A stretch of 64,000 nucleotides of DNA from CAVTND01 sp963735955 (GCA_963735955.1 CAVTND010000003.1:248001-312000), one strand, 5' to 3'; positions 40,735 to 54,210 are shown, counted from the first letter of the stretch. The notes: a model not told the origin generated them from the sequence alone. Numbers and translations are program-made.

Positions 40735-42357
40735 TGGGCAGCCCGGTCGGGTCGAAGGCCTCAGCGTCAGCGCGGGCGCCGCGACGCTGGTCGACGAGCT
40801 GAGCTTCTCGATCCGGCCCGGCGAGGTGCTGGCGCTGATCGGCGAATCCGGCTCGGGCAAGACCACGACCGCGCTGGCGCTGATGGGCTTTGCGCGCCAC
40901 GGCTGCCGCATCTCCGGCGGCAGCGTGCGCATCGGCGATGTCGACGTGCTCGGGCTCGACGCCACGGCAACTGCGCGCGCTGCGCGGCCGCACCGTCACC
41001 TACATCGCGCAGAGCGCGGCCGCCTCGTTCGATCCCGTCGCGCACGATCCTCGACCAGGTGGTCGAACCGGCCTGCCTGCACGGAACGCTGCGCCGGGCC
41101 GAGGCCGAGCTGAAGGCGATCGCGCTGTTCCGCGAACTGGCGCTGCCGGAACCGGAGACGATCGGCGCGCGCTATCCGCACCAGGTCTCGGGCGGACAAC
41201 TGCAGCGGCTGATGGCGGCGATGGCGCTGATCACCGACCCGGAGGTCGTGATCCTCGACGAGCCGACGACGGCGCTCGACGTGACGACACAGATCGAGGT
41301 GCTGCGCGCGTTCCGCCGCGTCGTGCGCGAGCGCCAGGTCACCGCGGTCTACGTCAGCCACGACCTGGCGGTCGTCGCGCAGATGGCCGATCACATCCTC
41401 GTGCTGCGCGACGGCAGCATGCGCGAGCTGAAATCCACCGAGCGCCTGCTCGCGACGCCCGAGAACGAATACACGAAGAGCCTGCTCGCCGCTGCGCGGC
41501 CGACGGTGCGCGCCGAGGCGAAACCGGAGGCCAACGCCGAACTGCTGCTCGATGTGCGCGGCCTGTCGGCCGGCTACGGCCCGCGGGTGCGAACGGCCGG
41601 CCGGCGAACATGATCCTCGAGGACATCGACCTGCAGCTGAAGCGCGGCCAGGCGATCGGCGTGATCGGCGAGTCGGGCTCGGGCAAGACGACGCTGGCGC
41701 GGGCGGTCGCCGGGCTGCTCGCGCCTTGCACCGGCACGATGGCGTTTGCCGGCCAGCAGCTGAAGCCGACGCTCGCGGAACGCAGCCGAGACGAGCTGCG
41801 CCGCATCCAGATCGTCTTCCAGTCGGCCGACACCGCGCTGAACCCGTCGCAAACGATCGAGCGCATCCTGGCGCGGCCGCTGCGAGTTCTACAAGGGCAT
41901 GAAGGGCGCGGCGCTGCAGCGGCGCATCGACGAGCTGCTCGATCTCGTGCAGTTGCCGCGCACGCTGGCCGGGAGGCTGCCGGGCGGCCTGTCGGGCGGA
42001 CAGAAGCAGCGCGTCAACCTCGCGCGTGCGCTCGCCGCCGAGCCCGACCTGATCCTCTGCGACGAGGTGACCTCGGCGCTGGACACCGTGGTCGGCGCCG
42101 CGGTGCTCGACCTGATCGCCGAACTGCGGCGCGAACTGGGCGTGTCCTACCTGTTCATCAGCCACGACCTGCACACGGTGCGCGCGGTCTGCGACGAGAT
42201 CGTCGTGATGAAGCACGGCCGCAAGCTCGCGCAGGTGGCGCGCGCCGACTACGACCGCGGGCCGCACCATCCCTACTACGAGCAGCTGGCGCGCGCGGTG
42301 CCGGAGCTGCGACGCGGCTGGCTCGACGAGATCGACGCCCAGCGCGCAGCCGCCTGA
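40734..42357 (+). CDS. Double ABC ATPase (DppD-DppF fusion) of the importer (frameshifted)
   Basis: About 540 residues encoding two complete ATPase domains in one gene, as in GsiA/YejF-type systems. Domain 1: GESGSGKTTTALALMG, VSGGQLQRLMAA, VVILDEPTTALD. Domain 2: GESGSGKTTLARAVAG, LSGGQKQRVNLARAL, LILCDEVTSALD. The linker (LLLDVRGLSAGYG, break near 41580, then MILEDIDLQLKRG) runs from one domain into the next without a clear internal gene start. Other breaks lie near 40750, 40970, 41040 and 41885. It powers import through the two permeases encoded just upstream. Confidence 0.87.
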
Positions 42358-42378
42358 GCGGACAGGAGAACCCACGCA

Positions 42379-43468
42379 ATGACGCCCACCTTCCGCATCG
42401 CCGCGATCGCCGGCGACGGCATCGGCAAGGAAGTGCTGCCCGAGGGCCTGCGCGTGCTGCAGGCGGCGGCCGACCGCTTCGACTTCGCGCTCGAGATCCG
42501 CACAATCGACTGGGCGAGCTGCGACTACTACGAGGCGCACGGCAGCATGATGCCGGCCGACTGGAAGGAGCAGCTTGAAGGGCGTCGATGCGATCTACTT
42601 CGGCGCGGTCGGCTGGCCGGCGACCGTGCCCGACCACGTCTCGCTGTGGGGCTCGCTGCTGAAGTTCCGGCGCGAATTCGACCAGTACGTGAACCTGCGC
42701 CCGGTGCGGCTGTTCGAAGGCGTGCCCTGCCCGCTCGCGGGCCGCAAGCCCGGCGACATCGACTACCTGGTGGTGCGCGAGAACACCGAAGGCGAATACA
42801 CCTCGCTCGGCGGCGTGATGTACGAGGGCACCGAGCGCGAGATCGTGGTCCAGGAGTCCGTGTTCTCGCGCGTCGGCGCCGATCGCGTGCTGCGCTTCGC
42901 CTTCGAGGCGGCGCAGGCGCGAGCGCGCAAGCACCTGACGGTGGCGACCAAGAGCAACGGCATCGCCATCAGCATGCCGTGGTGGGATGGCCGCGCCGAC
43001 GCGGTCGGCCGCGACTATCCGGAGGTGACGGTCGACAAGCAGCACATCGACATCCTGTCCGCGCGCTTCGTGCTGCAGCCGGGTCGATTCGACGTCGTCG
43101 TCGCGAGCAATCTGTTCGGCGACATCCTGTCCGACCTCGGCCCGGCGACCGCCGGAACGATCGGCCTGGCCCCTTCGGCCAACCTGAATCCGGAGCGCCG
43201 CTTCCCCTCGCTGTTCGAGCCGGTGCACGGCTCGGCGCCCGACATCTTCGGCAAGAACATCGCCAACCCGATCGCGATGATCTGGTCGGGCGCGCTGATG
43301 CTGGATTTCCTGACTCAGAGCCAGGGAGTCGGTCGTGCCGCGCACGATTCGATCCTGCGCGCGATCGAGACCGTGCTCGCGCATGGACCGCGTACATCCG
43401 ATCTCGGCGGCCGCGCCTCGACCACCGAACTCGGCCAGGCGATTGCCGCGCTCGTGGCGGCTTCCTGA
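42379..43468 (+). CDS. Tartrate dehydrogenase / isopropylmalate-type dehydrogenase (frameshifted)
   Basis: About 362 residues with an ATG preceded by AGGAG. The isocitrate/isopropylmalate dehydrogenase fold is shown by AAIAGDGIGKEVLPEG, VVRENTEGEYTSLGG, NLFGDILSDLGPATAGTIG and EPVHGSAPDIFGKNIANP. A one-base insertion near 42578 separates the N-terminal 65 residues. The sequence is nearest to tartrate/D-malate dehydrogenases (TtuC, DmlA), which oxidise and decarboxylate a beta-hydroxy-dicarboxylate. Here it may handle the carbon skeleton left after deamination. It is 21 bases downstream of the transporter ATPase gene. Confidence 0.86.
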
Positions 43469-43518
43469 ATGCGCACTCTCACGTCTGCATCGATTTGTGC
43501 AGCGCCTAAGCGTTCACC

Positions 43519-44984
43519 ATGCCACTGACCCTGCATCGTCAAGACCTGCTGCCCGGACGCAACCTGATCGGCGCCTGGTGCGAAGCCCGTGACGGCCGCC
43601 GATTCACGTCAGCGACCCCGCGACCGATGCCGTGTTCGCCAGCGTCCCCGACAGCGGCGCGACCGATGCACGCGCGGCGGTGGACGCCGCGCATGCGGCC
43701 TTTCCCACGTGGCGCGTCGTGCCGGCCAAGCAGCGCGCGCAGATCCTCAAGCGCTGGAACGACCTGATCCTCGCGCACCAGGAGGACCTCGGCCGGCTGA
43801 TCTCGCGCGAGCAGGGCAAGCCGCTGGCGGAGGGGCGCGGCGAGGCGGCCTATGCCGCGACCTTCGTCGAATGGTTCGCCGAGGAGGCGACGCGCGCCAA
43901 CGGCGACATCATCCCCGCACCGGTGACGGGCCGACGCATGTTCGCGATCAAGGAACCGGTGGGCGTGGTCGCGGCGATCACACCGTGGAACTTCCCGGCC
44001 GCAATGATCGCGCGCAAGATCGCGCCGGCGCTGGCCGCCGGCTGCACCGTGGTCTGCAAGCCGGCCGAGGACACCCCGCTCACCTCGCTTGCGCTCGTCA
44101 AGCTGGCCGAGGAAGCCGGCGTGCCGGCGGGCGTGCTGAACATCGTGACCGCCTCGCGCGAGCGCGCGCCCGAGGTCGTCGATGTCTGGCTCGACGATGC
44201 GCGCGTGCGAAAGATCACCTTCACCGGCTCGACGCCGGTGGGCAAGCACCTGGCACGCAGCTCGGCCGACACGCTGAAGAGGCTCTCGCTCGAACTCGGC
44301 GGCAATGCGCCTTTCATCGTCTTCGACGACGCCGACATCGAAGCGGCAGTCGAGGGCCTGATGGTCGCCAAGTTCCGCAACGGCGGCCAGACCTGCGTCT
44401 GCCCGAACCGCGTTTTCGTGCAGTCGAGCGTGCACGAGGCCTTCGTCGAGAAGCTCGCCGCGCGCGTCGTCGCGCTGAAGGTCGGACCGGCCAGCGACCC
44501 ATCGTCGCAGATCGGACCGATGATCAATGCGCGCGCCATCGACAAGATCGAGCGCCATGTGCGCGATGCGCTCGAGCACGGCGCGCGCATCGTCGTCGGC
44601 GGATCGCGACTGGCCGCGCTCGGGCCAAACTACTTCGCACCGACGCTGCTCGTCGGTGCTAACGCCGGCATGGCTTGCTCGTGCGAAGAGACCTTCGGCC
44701 CGGTGGTGCCGGTGACGCGTTTCGAGACCGAGGACGAGGTGATCGCTGCGGCCAATGACACGCCCTACGGCCTGGCCGCCTATTTCTACTCGACCGGAGT
44801 GCGTCGGATCTGGCGCGTCGCCGAGGCGCTGGAAGCCGGCCTCATCGGCATCAACGAGGGTGCGCTCGCGGCCGAGGCCGCCCCCTTCGGCGGCGTCAAG
44901 GAATCGGGCTACGGGCGAGAAGGCTCGGTGCATGGCCTGGACGACTACATGCAGCTGAAGTACCTGTGCCAAGGTCAACTGTGA
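43519..44984 (+). CDS. Succinate-semialdehyde dehydrogenase-like aldehyde dehydrogenase (frameshift near N-terminus)
   Basis: About 487 residues from MPLTLHRQDLLPGRNLIG. A break near 43600 precedes an intact remainder: VAAITPWNFPAAMIARKIAP, the base Glu in LSLELGGNAPF, the nucleophile in GGQTCVCPNR, and KESGYGREGSVHGLDDYMQL. The C-x-C pair at the active site and the C-terminal motif are typical of GabD. It would oxidise a semialdehyde to a dicarboxylate entering the TCA cycle. It is the last intact catabolic gene; the degenerate OmpA-like copy begins about 75 bases after its stop. Confidence 0.88.
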
Positions 44985-45060
44985 CCCGAACGATTGCAAG
45001 CGGTTCTGTGCTGGCGGAACGGCCGAGCATCCCGGCTACTCGTTGACGCTGCGTGAGTGC

Positions 45061-45160
45061 GAGCAGAGCCGGCTCGGAGGAGAAGGTCGTGGGCACCGGT
45101 ACCGACGTTCTGCGCGATGCACTTGATCGCCGCGTCGAGTTCAAGACGGTGCCGTGCTAG
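45061..45160 (+). pseudogene. Degenerate 3' fragment of a second OmpA-like lipoprotein gene
   Basis: Translated on the plus strand, the last 33 codons read SEEKVVGTGTDVLRDALDRR and onward to VEFKTVPC before a TAG, almost the same as the end of the OmpA-like gene at 22733-22832. Nucleotides match at 87 of 100 positions. Weak resemblance may extend to about 45045, but no start, lipobox or further coding lies upstream: the aldehyde dehydrogenase ends at 44984. It is therefore a truncated paralogue and marks the right border of the catabolic cluster. Confidence 0.85.
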
Positions 45161-45496
45161 GCGATCCCCGTACCCATCACCTCGCCAAGTCACCACCGCT
45201 ATTGCCGACTTTCGAGCAAGGTGCAAGTAGCGAGCCGCCGGTTTCGCTGTCGCGGCTCACATCCGCCGTGCGCGGCCGATCGCCGGGCTCGAGATTTGAG
45301 CGCAATGCCGACTACGACACCAGTCCGCGCCCCTGGCCGGGAAGGTGTAAGTTCCGACGCTAGGAACTCAACATCCCGCGTTGGCGGCAGAGTACGAGTT
45401 CGATTCTCGCTCGCGGCGCATCAATGTCGACTCCGCGTTGCGGATCGGATGATCGCGGAGCCATCTACGCGGACGGAAGGTCTGTGACACCAGCCG
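45161..45496. other. Gene-free stretch before the cyclic glucan synthase
   Basis: About 336 bases without a convincing gene. Short open frames here lack conserved features. A TGA at 45450 closes the glucan-synthase frame upstream. No promoter could be called with confidence. A tRNA T-arm-like sequence near 45396-45408 is not supported by an acceptor stem. Confidence 0.5.
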
Positions 45497-48400
45497 GTGG
45501 ATAGCCAGGCTGGTCTCCGCAAGACATCGATTCACTTTCTCAGGGCAAGCGCTGAACTTCTACCGTTATCTGTCGAACTGGTTCTATGCGCTGTCGAGGC
45601 CTCAGCGCTGGGGGGCACGCGACGAGCCACTGTGGGCCGAAGTGTTCAGTCCGGAGCGGCTTGAACAGCACGCCGAGAGCCTTGCAGAAGCACAGACAAC
45701 CGGGGATCTGCGCCTGCCCTGGTTCGGCTTCGCCCGTCGCAGCGCCGACAATGCGCGGGTACTGATCGGTGCCTACGAGGCAATTGCCGCCGCGGTCGAC
45801 AAGCAGAGCTCGATCACCCCGGCCGCCGAATGGCTGCTCAATAACTTCCACATCGTCGAAGAGCAGATCCGCGACATCCGCTCGCTGCTGCCTTCCAGCT
45901 TCTTTAGTGAGTTGCCCGCGCTCGACAGCGGCCCACTGATCGGGCTGCCTCGCATCTACGGCATCGCCTGGGCGTTCACCGCGCACACCGACAGCCATTT
46001 CGACTCCGGCCTGCTGCACCGGTTTGTCGTCGCCTACCAGCGCGTCCAGCCGTTGACGCTGGCCGAGCTATGGGCACTGCCGATCATGTTGCGCATCGTG
46101 ATGATCGAGAATCTGCGACGCCTTGCCGCCCGCATCGTCGAGTCAATCGACGGCCGCGAACTGGCCGATCGATTTGCAGACGAATTGCTTGGCCTCGGCG
46201 CAAGTGGCAAGTCGAATGAGCCGACCTGGCCGTTTGCCGAGGACTCCGCGCTGCCGCGCGCCTCGGCGGCTCAGCTTTACCAGCGATTGCGGTACGCCGA
46301 CGTCGTGGCCGCGCCCATCTTGATGGCGCTGACCGAACGGCTGGCCAAGGAGGGTACGCACCCCGAAGAGGTCGTACGGCTCGAGGTCGATCGGCAAACG
46401 GCAGCCGATCTTTCAGTGCGCAATCTGATTACCAGCCTGCGGCTGATCTCCTCGTTCGAATGGCAGCAATTTGTCGAGGCAGTGAGCCTGGTGCATGACG
46501 CCCTGTGCGCGGCGCCATTGTTCGCCAGCATGGACTTCATCACCCGCGACCGCTATCGACATGCGGTCGAACAGCTCGCGCGCAGGTCGCCGCTGACTGA
46601 AATCGAGGTTGCGCAGGCGGCAGTCAGGCGCGCCGCGGCGGCCGACGCGGCTGCGGACGAGCGCTTTCGCGACCCCGGGTACTACCTGATCGACGACGGA
46701 CGGGCCGAGTTCGAGCGCGAGATCGAATTCGAGGTTTCGCTCCTGCGGCAGCTCTTCCGGGCCGCACTCCGGATCGCGCTGCCGCTCTACCTCGGCGCGT
46801 CTTTGTACTGACCTTCGGGCTGCTCGCCATCGTGTGGTCTTCAAGCGCCGATGCGGGCGTCGAACCCTCGCTTCTTCTGCTGCTCGCAGCGTTGGCGGTT
46901 TTTCCTGCGTCCGACATCGCTGTCACGATCGTCAATCGGCTGGCCGGCATGGCCGTTGCTCCGCGCCATCTGCCGCGCCTGGAGCTCGCTGATGGCATCC
47001 CATCGTCGATGCGAACCTTTGTGGTCGTGCCGACTTTGCTCGGTAGCGATGAATCGATCGCCGAACAGGTCCATCAACTCGAGACTCGACATTTGTCGAG
47101 CAGCCCGGGGGAGCTCTACTTCGCGCTTCTTACCGACTGGCCCGATGCCGACAGCGAGCACCTGCCCGAGGATCAGGCCCAGTACGACTTTGCGGTTGCC
47201 GCAATTGAGAAGCTGAACAGCCGCTATCGGTCCGGCGCGGATGAAGCGTCAGCCAGCGTCCAGCGCTTCTACCTGTTTCATCGCCGTCGCCTCTGGAATC
47301 CCACGCAGTCCCGATGGATGGGGTGGGAGCGCAAGCGCGGCAAGCTGCAGGAGTTCAATCGTCTGCTGCGCGGCGCGCAGGACACGTCGTTCCTCAGAGA
47401 TGTGCACTTTGTTCCGCCGCCGGAAAGGGTGCGCTTTGTCCTGACGCTCGACGCCGACACGATCCTGCCGATCGGCACGGCGACCGAACTGGTCGGCACT
47501 CTTGCCCACCCGTTGAACCGACCACAGTTCGACGCCCACCAGCGGGTTGTTCTCGGCTACGGGATCCTGCAACCGCGCATCACGCCGGCACTGCCAACGC
47601 GCGTAGGCGGCACGCGATTCCAACAGCTGTTCTCCGGCCAGGCCGGCGTTGACCCGTACACGTTCCAGGTATCGGACATCAATCAGGACCTGTTTGCCGA
47701 GGGCACATTCACCGGCAAGGGTCTTTACGAGGTGGATACCTTCGAAGCGGCGCTCGCCGGCCGGACGCCGGAGAACGCGATTCTGAGCCATGATCTGTTC
47801 GAGGGCAGCTTCGCGCGCTGCGGCTTTGTCAGCGATGTCGAGTTGTTCGAGGAGTTTCCCTCGCACACCGGTGTCGCGGACATCCGCTCGCACCGCTGGA
47901 CGCGCGGCGACTGGCAGCTGCTGCCTTGGATCTGTGGTCGATACTCGCGCAGCATTTCGGCGCTGGCGCGGTGGAAGATGATCGAGAATCTTCGCCGCTC
48001 GTTGTCGGCGCCGGCAATGTTCCTGATGCTGGCAGCCAGCTGGCTGATTCCAGCCGTGCCACCCGAACCCTGGATCGGCCTGGCACTGGTAGCGCTGTTG
48101 CTTCCACAACTGCTCCCGCTGTTCGAACGCCTGTTGCCACAGCCTAACCTCGACCGCACCCATTGGCTGCGAAGCCTGGCGGCAGATTTCGTGTCGGCCG
48201 GAACACGTGCCGCCGTGAACCTGGCGCTGCTCGCGCATCGCGCCTGGTTGATGCTCGATGCGATCGTGCGCACTCTGGTGCGCCTGGCGAGGCACCGGAA
48301 TCTGCTCGAGTGGAACACCAGCGCTCAGGTGCAGCAAGCAGCTCGATTGTCCGGCCTGAGCTTCGTCGAAAACATGCTGCCGGCGACGCTGATCGTCATC

Positions 48401-51400
48401 GCCGCGGGCGCCGCAGCGTTTGCTGCCCATCCCGACCGTTTCTGGTTGGCACTGCCATTCTTCGCTCTTTGGCTGCTGGCGCCGTTGATCGCCTGGCGGA
48501 TCAGCACGCCACCCGAGCATGGAGCGGCCGGATCAATCGAGTCTGCCGATATCGTCGCCCTGCGCCTGATCGCTCGTCGCACCTGGCTCTACTTCACGAC
48601 GTTTGTGACCAAGGCCAATCACAATCTGCCGCCGGACAACTTCCAGGAGGATCCGGCACCAGTCATTGCTCATCGCAGTTCGCCCACCAACTTCGGGCTC
48701 TACCTGCTGTCGGTAGTAGCCGCGCGCGACTTTGGCTGGATCAGCCTGCACGAAATGGCGAGCCGCCTCGAGGCGACGCTGGATGGCATGGATTTGCTGC
48801 CGCGCCATCGGGGCCATTTCTTGAACTGGGTTGACACGCTTGACCTGCGCGCGCTCGAGCCGAGGTACGTGTCGACCGTCGACAGCGGCAACCTGGCCGC
48901 AATGTTGCTGGTGCTTTCGCAGGCATGCAATGAGGCGCTGGATCGGCCGTTCGCCCACGATCGGGTCATGGCGGGGATCGGCGATGAAGTTGAGTTGTTG
49001 CGACGTTCGCTCGCCCGGGCCGACCAAAGTCGTGGCGCCGACGGTGTCGGCTTCGACCAGTTGCATGAGGCACTGCGCCGGGTAGATCGCTTGCTCGAGT
49101 CGCCACCGCTTACGGCTCATGACCGCGATCAACGCTTCGAAGCGCTCGAAGTCACGGCAGCGGATCTGCACGACATCGTCAAAACGCTTGCCAGCGAAGG
49201 CAGCGCAGCGGAACTGCGGGACGCGCTGCAGTGGGCCGAGGCAATGCATTCGAACATCACCGGGCAGCGCCGCGATCTTCTCGAGCTCACCCCCTGGCTG
49301 GACGTGATCGAACGCGAGCAGGCAGTCGGTGGGATCACCGAAGGCGGCGATTCGAACGCAATCCCTCCCGTCGGCCAGGAAACCGCGACCGCCATCGAGA
49401 GGTCGCGGCGCGCCGTCGACGAACTCGCCCAACGGCTGCACACGGTCTCACGCAGGGCCCGCCGCCTATTCGACGAGATGGACTTCCGCTTTCTGTATGA
49501 CGAAACGCGCGATCTGTTTTCGATCGGCTATCTGGTCGAGGACGCAAGGCTCGACCTTGGCTGTTACGACCTGCTCGCATCTGAAGCGCGGCTCACAAGC
49601 TTCATCACGATTGCAAAGCGCGATGTGCCCGCCGCACACTGGTTCCGGCTTGGCCGCACGCTGGTACCGGTCGACGGCGGCGCAGCTCTGGTGTCATGGT
49701 CAGGATCGATGTTCGAGTACCTGATGCCATCGCTGCTGATGGACACTCCGCACGGCAGTCTGCTCGAGAAGACCGTACGCCGCGTCATTGCCCGCCACAT
49801 CAATTTCGGTCGGGAGCGCGACCTCCCGTGGGGCATTTCCGAGTCGGCCTACAACGCGCGAGATATCCATCTCACGTACCAGTATTCGAACTTCGGGGTC
49901 CCCGGCCTCGGACTCAAGCGAGGCTTGGCAAAGGACAGGGTCGTCGCCCCCTACGCGACCGCGCTCGCGGCCATGTACGACGCCAAGGCTGCGGTGCTGA
50001 ACTTTGAACGCCTGACTGCAGTCGGTGCGCTGGGCCACTACGGTTTTTATGAGGCACTCGATTTCACTCCGGGTCGTCTGCCGAAGGCGAAAAACGTGGC
50101 GATCGTTCGCGCGTACATGGCGCACCACCAGGGAATGTCGCTGCTTGCTTTGGCCAACGTAACTCTTGGTGGCGAGATGCGTCACCGTTTCCATCGGATA
50201 CCGATGGTGCAGGCGACTGAACTCTTGTTGCAGGAAGCGGCACAGCGCGATGTCACCCTTGCCCTGCCTCGCTCAGATCGGGCGACGCCAGCGGTTGCGA
50301 GTTCAGCGGTGGGCCTGATCGATCGTCGCGTCAATTCGCCACACGCATCGCCGCCGCCGACCCAGTTGCTCTCAAACGGCCGCTACAGCGTGATGGCCAC
50401 GGCGGCCGGATCTGGCTACAGCCGATGGGGCGATCGTGCGGTCACGCGCTGGCGCGAGGACGCAACCCGCGACTGCTGGGGCACCTTCTTCTATCTGCGC
50501 GATCCGGCCAGCGGATACCTCTGGTCGGCCGGCTATCAGCCCGTGTGCGTCGACCCGGTTTATTACGAAGCCGAGTTTGCCGAAGACCGCGTGCGCATCC
50601 AGCGTGCGGACGCGGGCATCGAATCGTCGCTGGAAATCATGGTTTCGGCTGAAGACGACGTCGAGATTCGTCGGCTGACCTTGAAGAACACCGGATCGCG
50701 GCCGCGCGAGATCGAAGTCACCTCCTACTGCGAAATCGTGCTGGCAGCACCGGCCGCCGACGAAGCTCATCCGGTCTTCTCGAATCTGTTCGTGCAAACC
50801 GAGTACGTGTCCCAGGTCAACGGCTTGATTGCGACGCGCCGGCCGCGATCGGCCAATGATGAGCCGCTGTGGGCAGCACACGTAGTGGCGTACGACAGCA
50901 AAAGCGAAGGCAGTTCCGGCATCGAATTCGAAACCGACCGGGTCAAGTTTCTTGGACGCGGTCGAACGGTTCGGACGCCATTGGCGTTGATGGAAGGGCG
51001 GCGCCTGTCGAATACGGTCGGAGCAGTGCTGGATCCGGTCGCCAGTCTGCGCATACGCCTCGCCATCGCACCCGGCGCGACCGTGCACGCATCATTCGCG
51101 ACGATGGCCGCCACCAGCCGCGAAACGATCCTCAACCTGGCGGACAAATACCATGACCCGGGCGCATTCGACCGCGCCTCGACACTGGTGTGGACCCATG
51201 CCCAGGTCAAGCTGCACTATCTCGGCATCGATCCGGGCGAGGCGCAGGTCTTCCAGCAACTGGCCAGTCGAGTTCTTTTCTCGGACCCGCTGCTGCGAGG
51301 GCCGCGCGACTATCTGCAAGGCAATCGCCTTCCGGTTTCCGAACTGTGGAAGTTCGGCATTTCAGGCGATCGTCCCATCCTGCTCGCGCGCGTTGACGAC

Positions 51401-54210
51401 GTAGCTGACATCGGCGTCATCCGACAGTTGCTTACTGCTCATGAATACCTGCACGTAAAGCGGCTCGGCATCGACTTCGTGATCCTGAATGAACAGCCAA
51501 CGTCGTATGCGGAGGGATTGCAACAGGACCTGGAGATGCGCGTTCGCGAAAGCAACGCGCGCAAAGGCAGCGACGATCCGGTAGCGCGCGGTGCGATTTA
51601 CGTCCTCCGTGCCGATCTACTCACCGAAGGCGACCGAGTGTTGCTGCTGACGGCGGCGCGTGTCGTCATCGTTTGCCGCCAGGGCAGTTTGGCCGCACAT
51701 CTGGCGCTGCGGCAGCGTGAACCAGCGCCGCAGGTTGTTCCTCGCTTGGGGATAGCTCCAGGCACTTCGACCGTACTTCTTCCACCGCCCCTGCAGTTTT
51801 CGAACGGCCTGGGCGGATTCACCGACAGCGGACGCGAGTACGCGATCGTCCTGAACCGTGGCCAACGTACGCCGTTACCGTGGATCAATGTCATTGCCAA
51901 CGACGGATTCGGCTTTCAGGTATCGGAGTCCGGGGCTGGCTACACATGGGCGGGCAACAGCCGGGAGAACCAGCTAACACCCTGGTCGAACGATCCGGTG
52001 TCCGATCCAATCGGTGAGGCGTTCTATCTTCTTGATCGCGACTCCGGTGTCCTGTGGACACCGACCGCGCTCCCGATCCGCGTCGAGGAAGCCAGCTATA
52101 TCACCCGCTTCGGCCACGGCTACGCGTGCTTCCGGCATCTGTCGAACGAGATCGAAAGCGAGCTCACTCAGTTCGTGGCTTCCGAGGATCCGGTCAAGAT
52201 TTCGCGCTTCCGACTCATCAATCGCTCGAGCCAGACGCGCCGCATTTCGATCACCGCCTACGTCGAGTGGGTGCTTGGATTTTCGCGCACCGTGAATGCG
52301 CCGTTCGTTGTCACCGAGGTCGATCCCGAAACGGGCGGCGTGTTCGCGCTCAATCCGTGGAATCGTGAGTTCGGCAGCCGGGTCGCGTTTGTTGCCTGGG
52401 ATGCCCCGGCCGATGGCTTGACCTGCGATCGACAGGAGTTTGTCGGACGCAACGGTCATCTTGAGGCACCGGTCGCCCTCGCCGTCGACGTCGCGCTTTC
52501 CGGACGATGCGGCCCGGGATTCGATCCGTGCGTGGCACTGCAACGGGAAGTGGAACTCGAGCCGGAAGGCCAGATCGAACTGTGCTTCGTGCTGGGCCAG
52601 GCGGCCAACGCCGATGCCGCGCGGGAGTTGATCCGGCGCTATCGGTCGATCCCCGACGCCGACGCTGAGCTTGTTCGTGTCAGGCAGCAGTGGCGCGACA
52701 TCCTCGACTGCGTGCAGGTCGAGACGCCAGACGCGCAGATGAACGTCATCCTGAATCACTGGCTGCTGTACCAGACGATCGCCTGCCGGCTGTACGCCCG
52801 CAGCGCGTTTTATCAGGCCGGCGGTGCATTTGGATTTCCGCGACCAGCTGCAGGATGTCATGGCGCTGACGATCACGCGCCCTGATCTGACCCGCAGGCA
52901 GATCGTCAACGCCTCATCGCATCAGTTTCGCGAAGGCGACGTTCAGCACTGGTGGCATCCGCCTTCAGGGCGCGGCGTGCGGACCCATTTTTCCGATGAT
53001 CGCGTCTGGCTGCCGTACTGCGTCAGCCACTACCTGACCGCCACCGGCGATACGAGCGTGCTGGACGAACTCACTTCGTTCGTCGAAGGCGCCCTGCTGC
53101 CGCCTGAGCGCGAAGCGATGTACTTCGAGCCAGTCATGTCGGAGGAAAAGGTCACGGTGTACGAACACTGTGCCCGTGCGCTCGACGTCAGCATGGCGGT
53201 CGGACAGCACGGCCTGCCCTTGATGGGAGGCGGCGACTGGAACGACGGCATGAACCGCGTCGGAGCCGAAGGTCGTGGCGAAAGCGTCTGGCTGGCCTGG
53301 TTCCTGTGCGCGACGTTGCGCAATTTCGCGCCGCTGGCTGCGCAGCGCGGCGAACTGGAGCGCGCAGAAGCGTGGTCCGTGCATGCAGACGGTCTTCAAA
53401 CTGCCGTGGAACGCGAGGCCTGGGACGGCGCCTGGTATCGCCGTGCCTACTTTGACGACGGTTCCCCTCTTGGCGCGGCGGGCAATGCCGAATGCCGCAT
53501 CGATTCATTGGCGCAAAGCTGGGCACTGATATCGGGCGCGGGCGAACCCGCGCGCGCGCGGCGAGCGATGGAGTCCGTTGGCGAACATCTGGTCAAGCCC
53601 GGCGACGACATGGTGCTGTTGTTCGCCCCGCCATTTGACCGATCAACACTCGAGCCCGGATACATCAAGGGCTACTTGCCGGGCGTGCGCGAAAACGGAG
53701 CGCAGTACACGCAGGCCGCCGTCTGGTGCGTGATTGCCCACGCGCTGCAGGGCGACGGCGAGCGCGCCGCAGAGTTGTTCGAGATGTTGAATCCGATCAA
53801 CCACGGTTCGACGCGCGCCGGCATTCATCGCTACAAGGCTGAACCCTTCGTCATGGCCGCCGATGTTTACAGCGAACCACCGCATACCGGTCGCGGAGGC
53901 TGGAGCTGGTACACCGGCGCTGCCGGTTGGATGTATCGCGCCGGAATCGAGTTCATCCTCGGATTCAAGCTGCGCGGCCGCTGAGATCCTGATTGATCCC
54001 TGCATTCCGGAGCAGTGGCGCAGCTTCAAGATTCGCTATTGTTTGAAAAGCGGCTCGAAGCGTTCCACGTACGATTTCGTGATCGACAACCCCCAAGGTG
54101 TGTCACGCGGCGTCGTGCGGGTGGAACTCGATGGCAACGAACTTTCCGGACCGGCCATTCCGCTGATCGACGACGCCGGCGTTCACAACGTGCGCGTGAC
54201 GCTGGGGCCG
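45497..54210 (+). CDS. ndvB: Cyclic beta-1,2-glucan synthase, GT84-GH94 (frameshifted)
   Basis: A giant membrane enzyme of about 2,900 codons that makes periplasmic cyclic beta-1,2-glucan from UDP-glucose. Start: a GTG at 45497 (DSQAGLRKTSIHFL) joined by one base near 45540 to NFYRYLSNWFYALSRPQRWG. GT84 part: LTLDADTILP and HRWTRGDWQ, flanked by membrane helices. A glycoamylase-like domain has MAHHQGMSLLAL. The C-terminal GH94 domain, which trims and cyclises the chain, has FRDQLQDVMALT and the general-acid motif GGDWNDGMN. Breaks: 46805 (one T missing), about 52833 and about 53965 (extra base). The exact stop near 54200 is not visible; similarity fades after NVRVTLG. The central 2,000 codons are unbroken. 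Confidence 0.88.

Noticed and set aside
38782..40965. 727-codon open frame on the minus strand
   Set aside because: Antisense to the two permease genes; long runs of Gln/Arg/His with no recognisable fold.
40996..44999. Long minus-strand open frames of 400-510 codons
   Set aside because: Antisense to the ATPase, tartrate-dehydrogenase-like and aldehyde-dehydrogenase genes, whose motifs are all on the plus strand.
45394..45410. tRNA T-arm-like sequence gagttcgattctc, possible att site
   Set aside because: The loop matches the tRNA consensus, but no acceptor or anticodon stem can be built around it and no CCA end follows.
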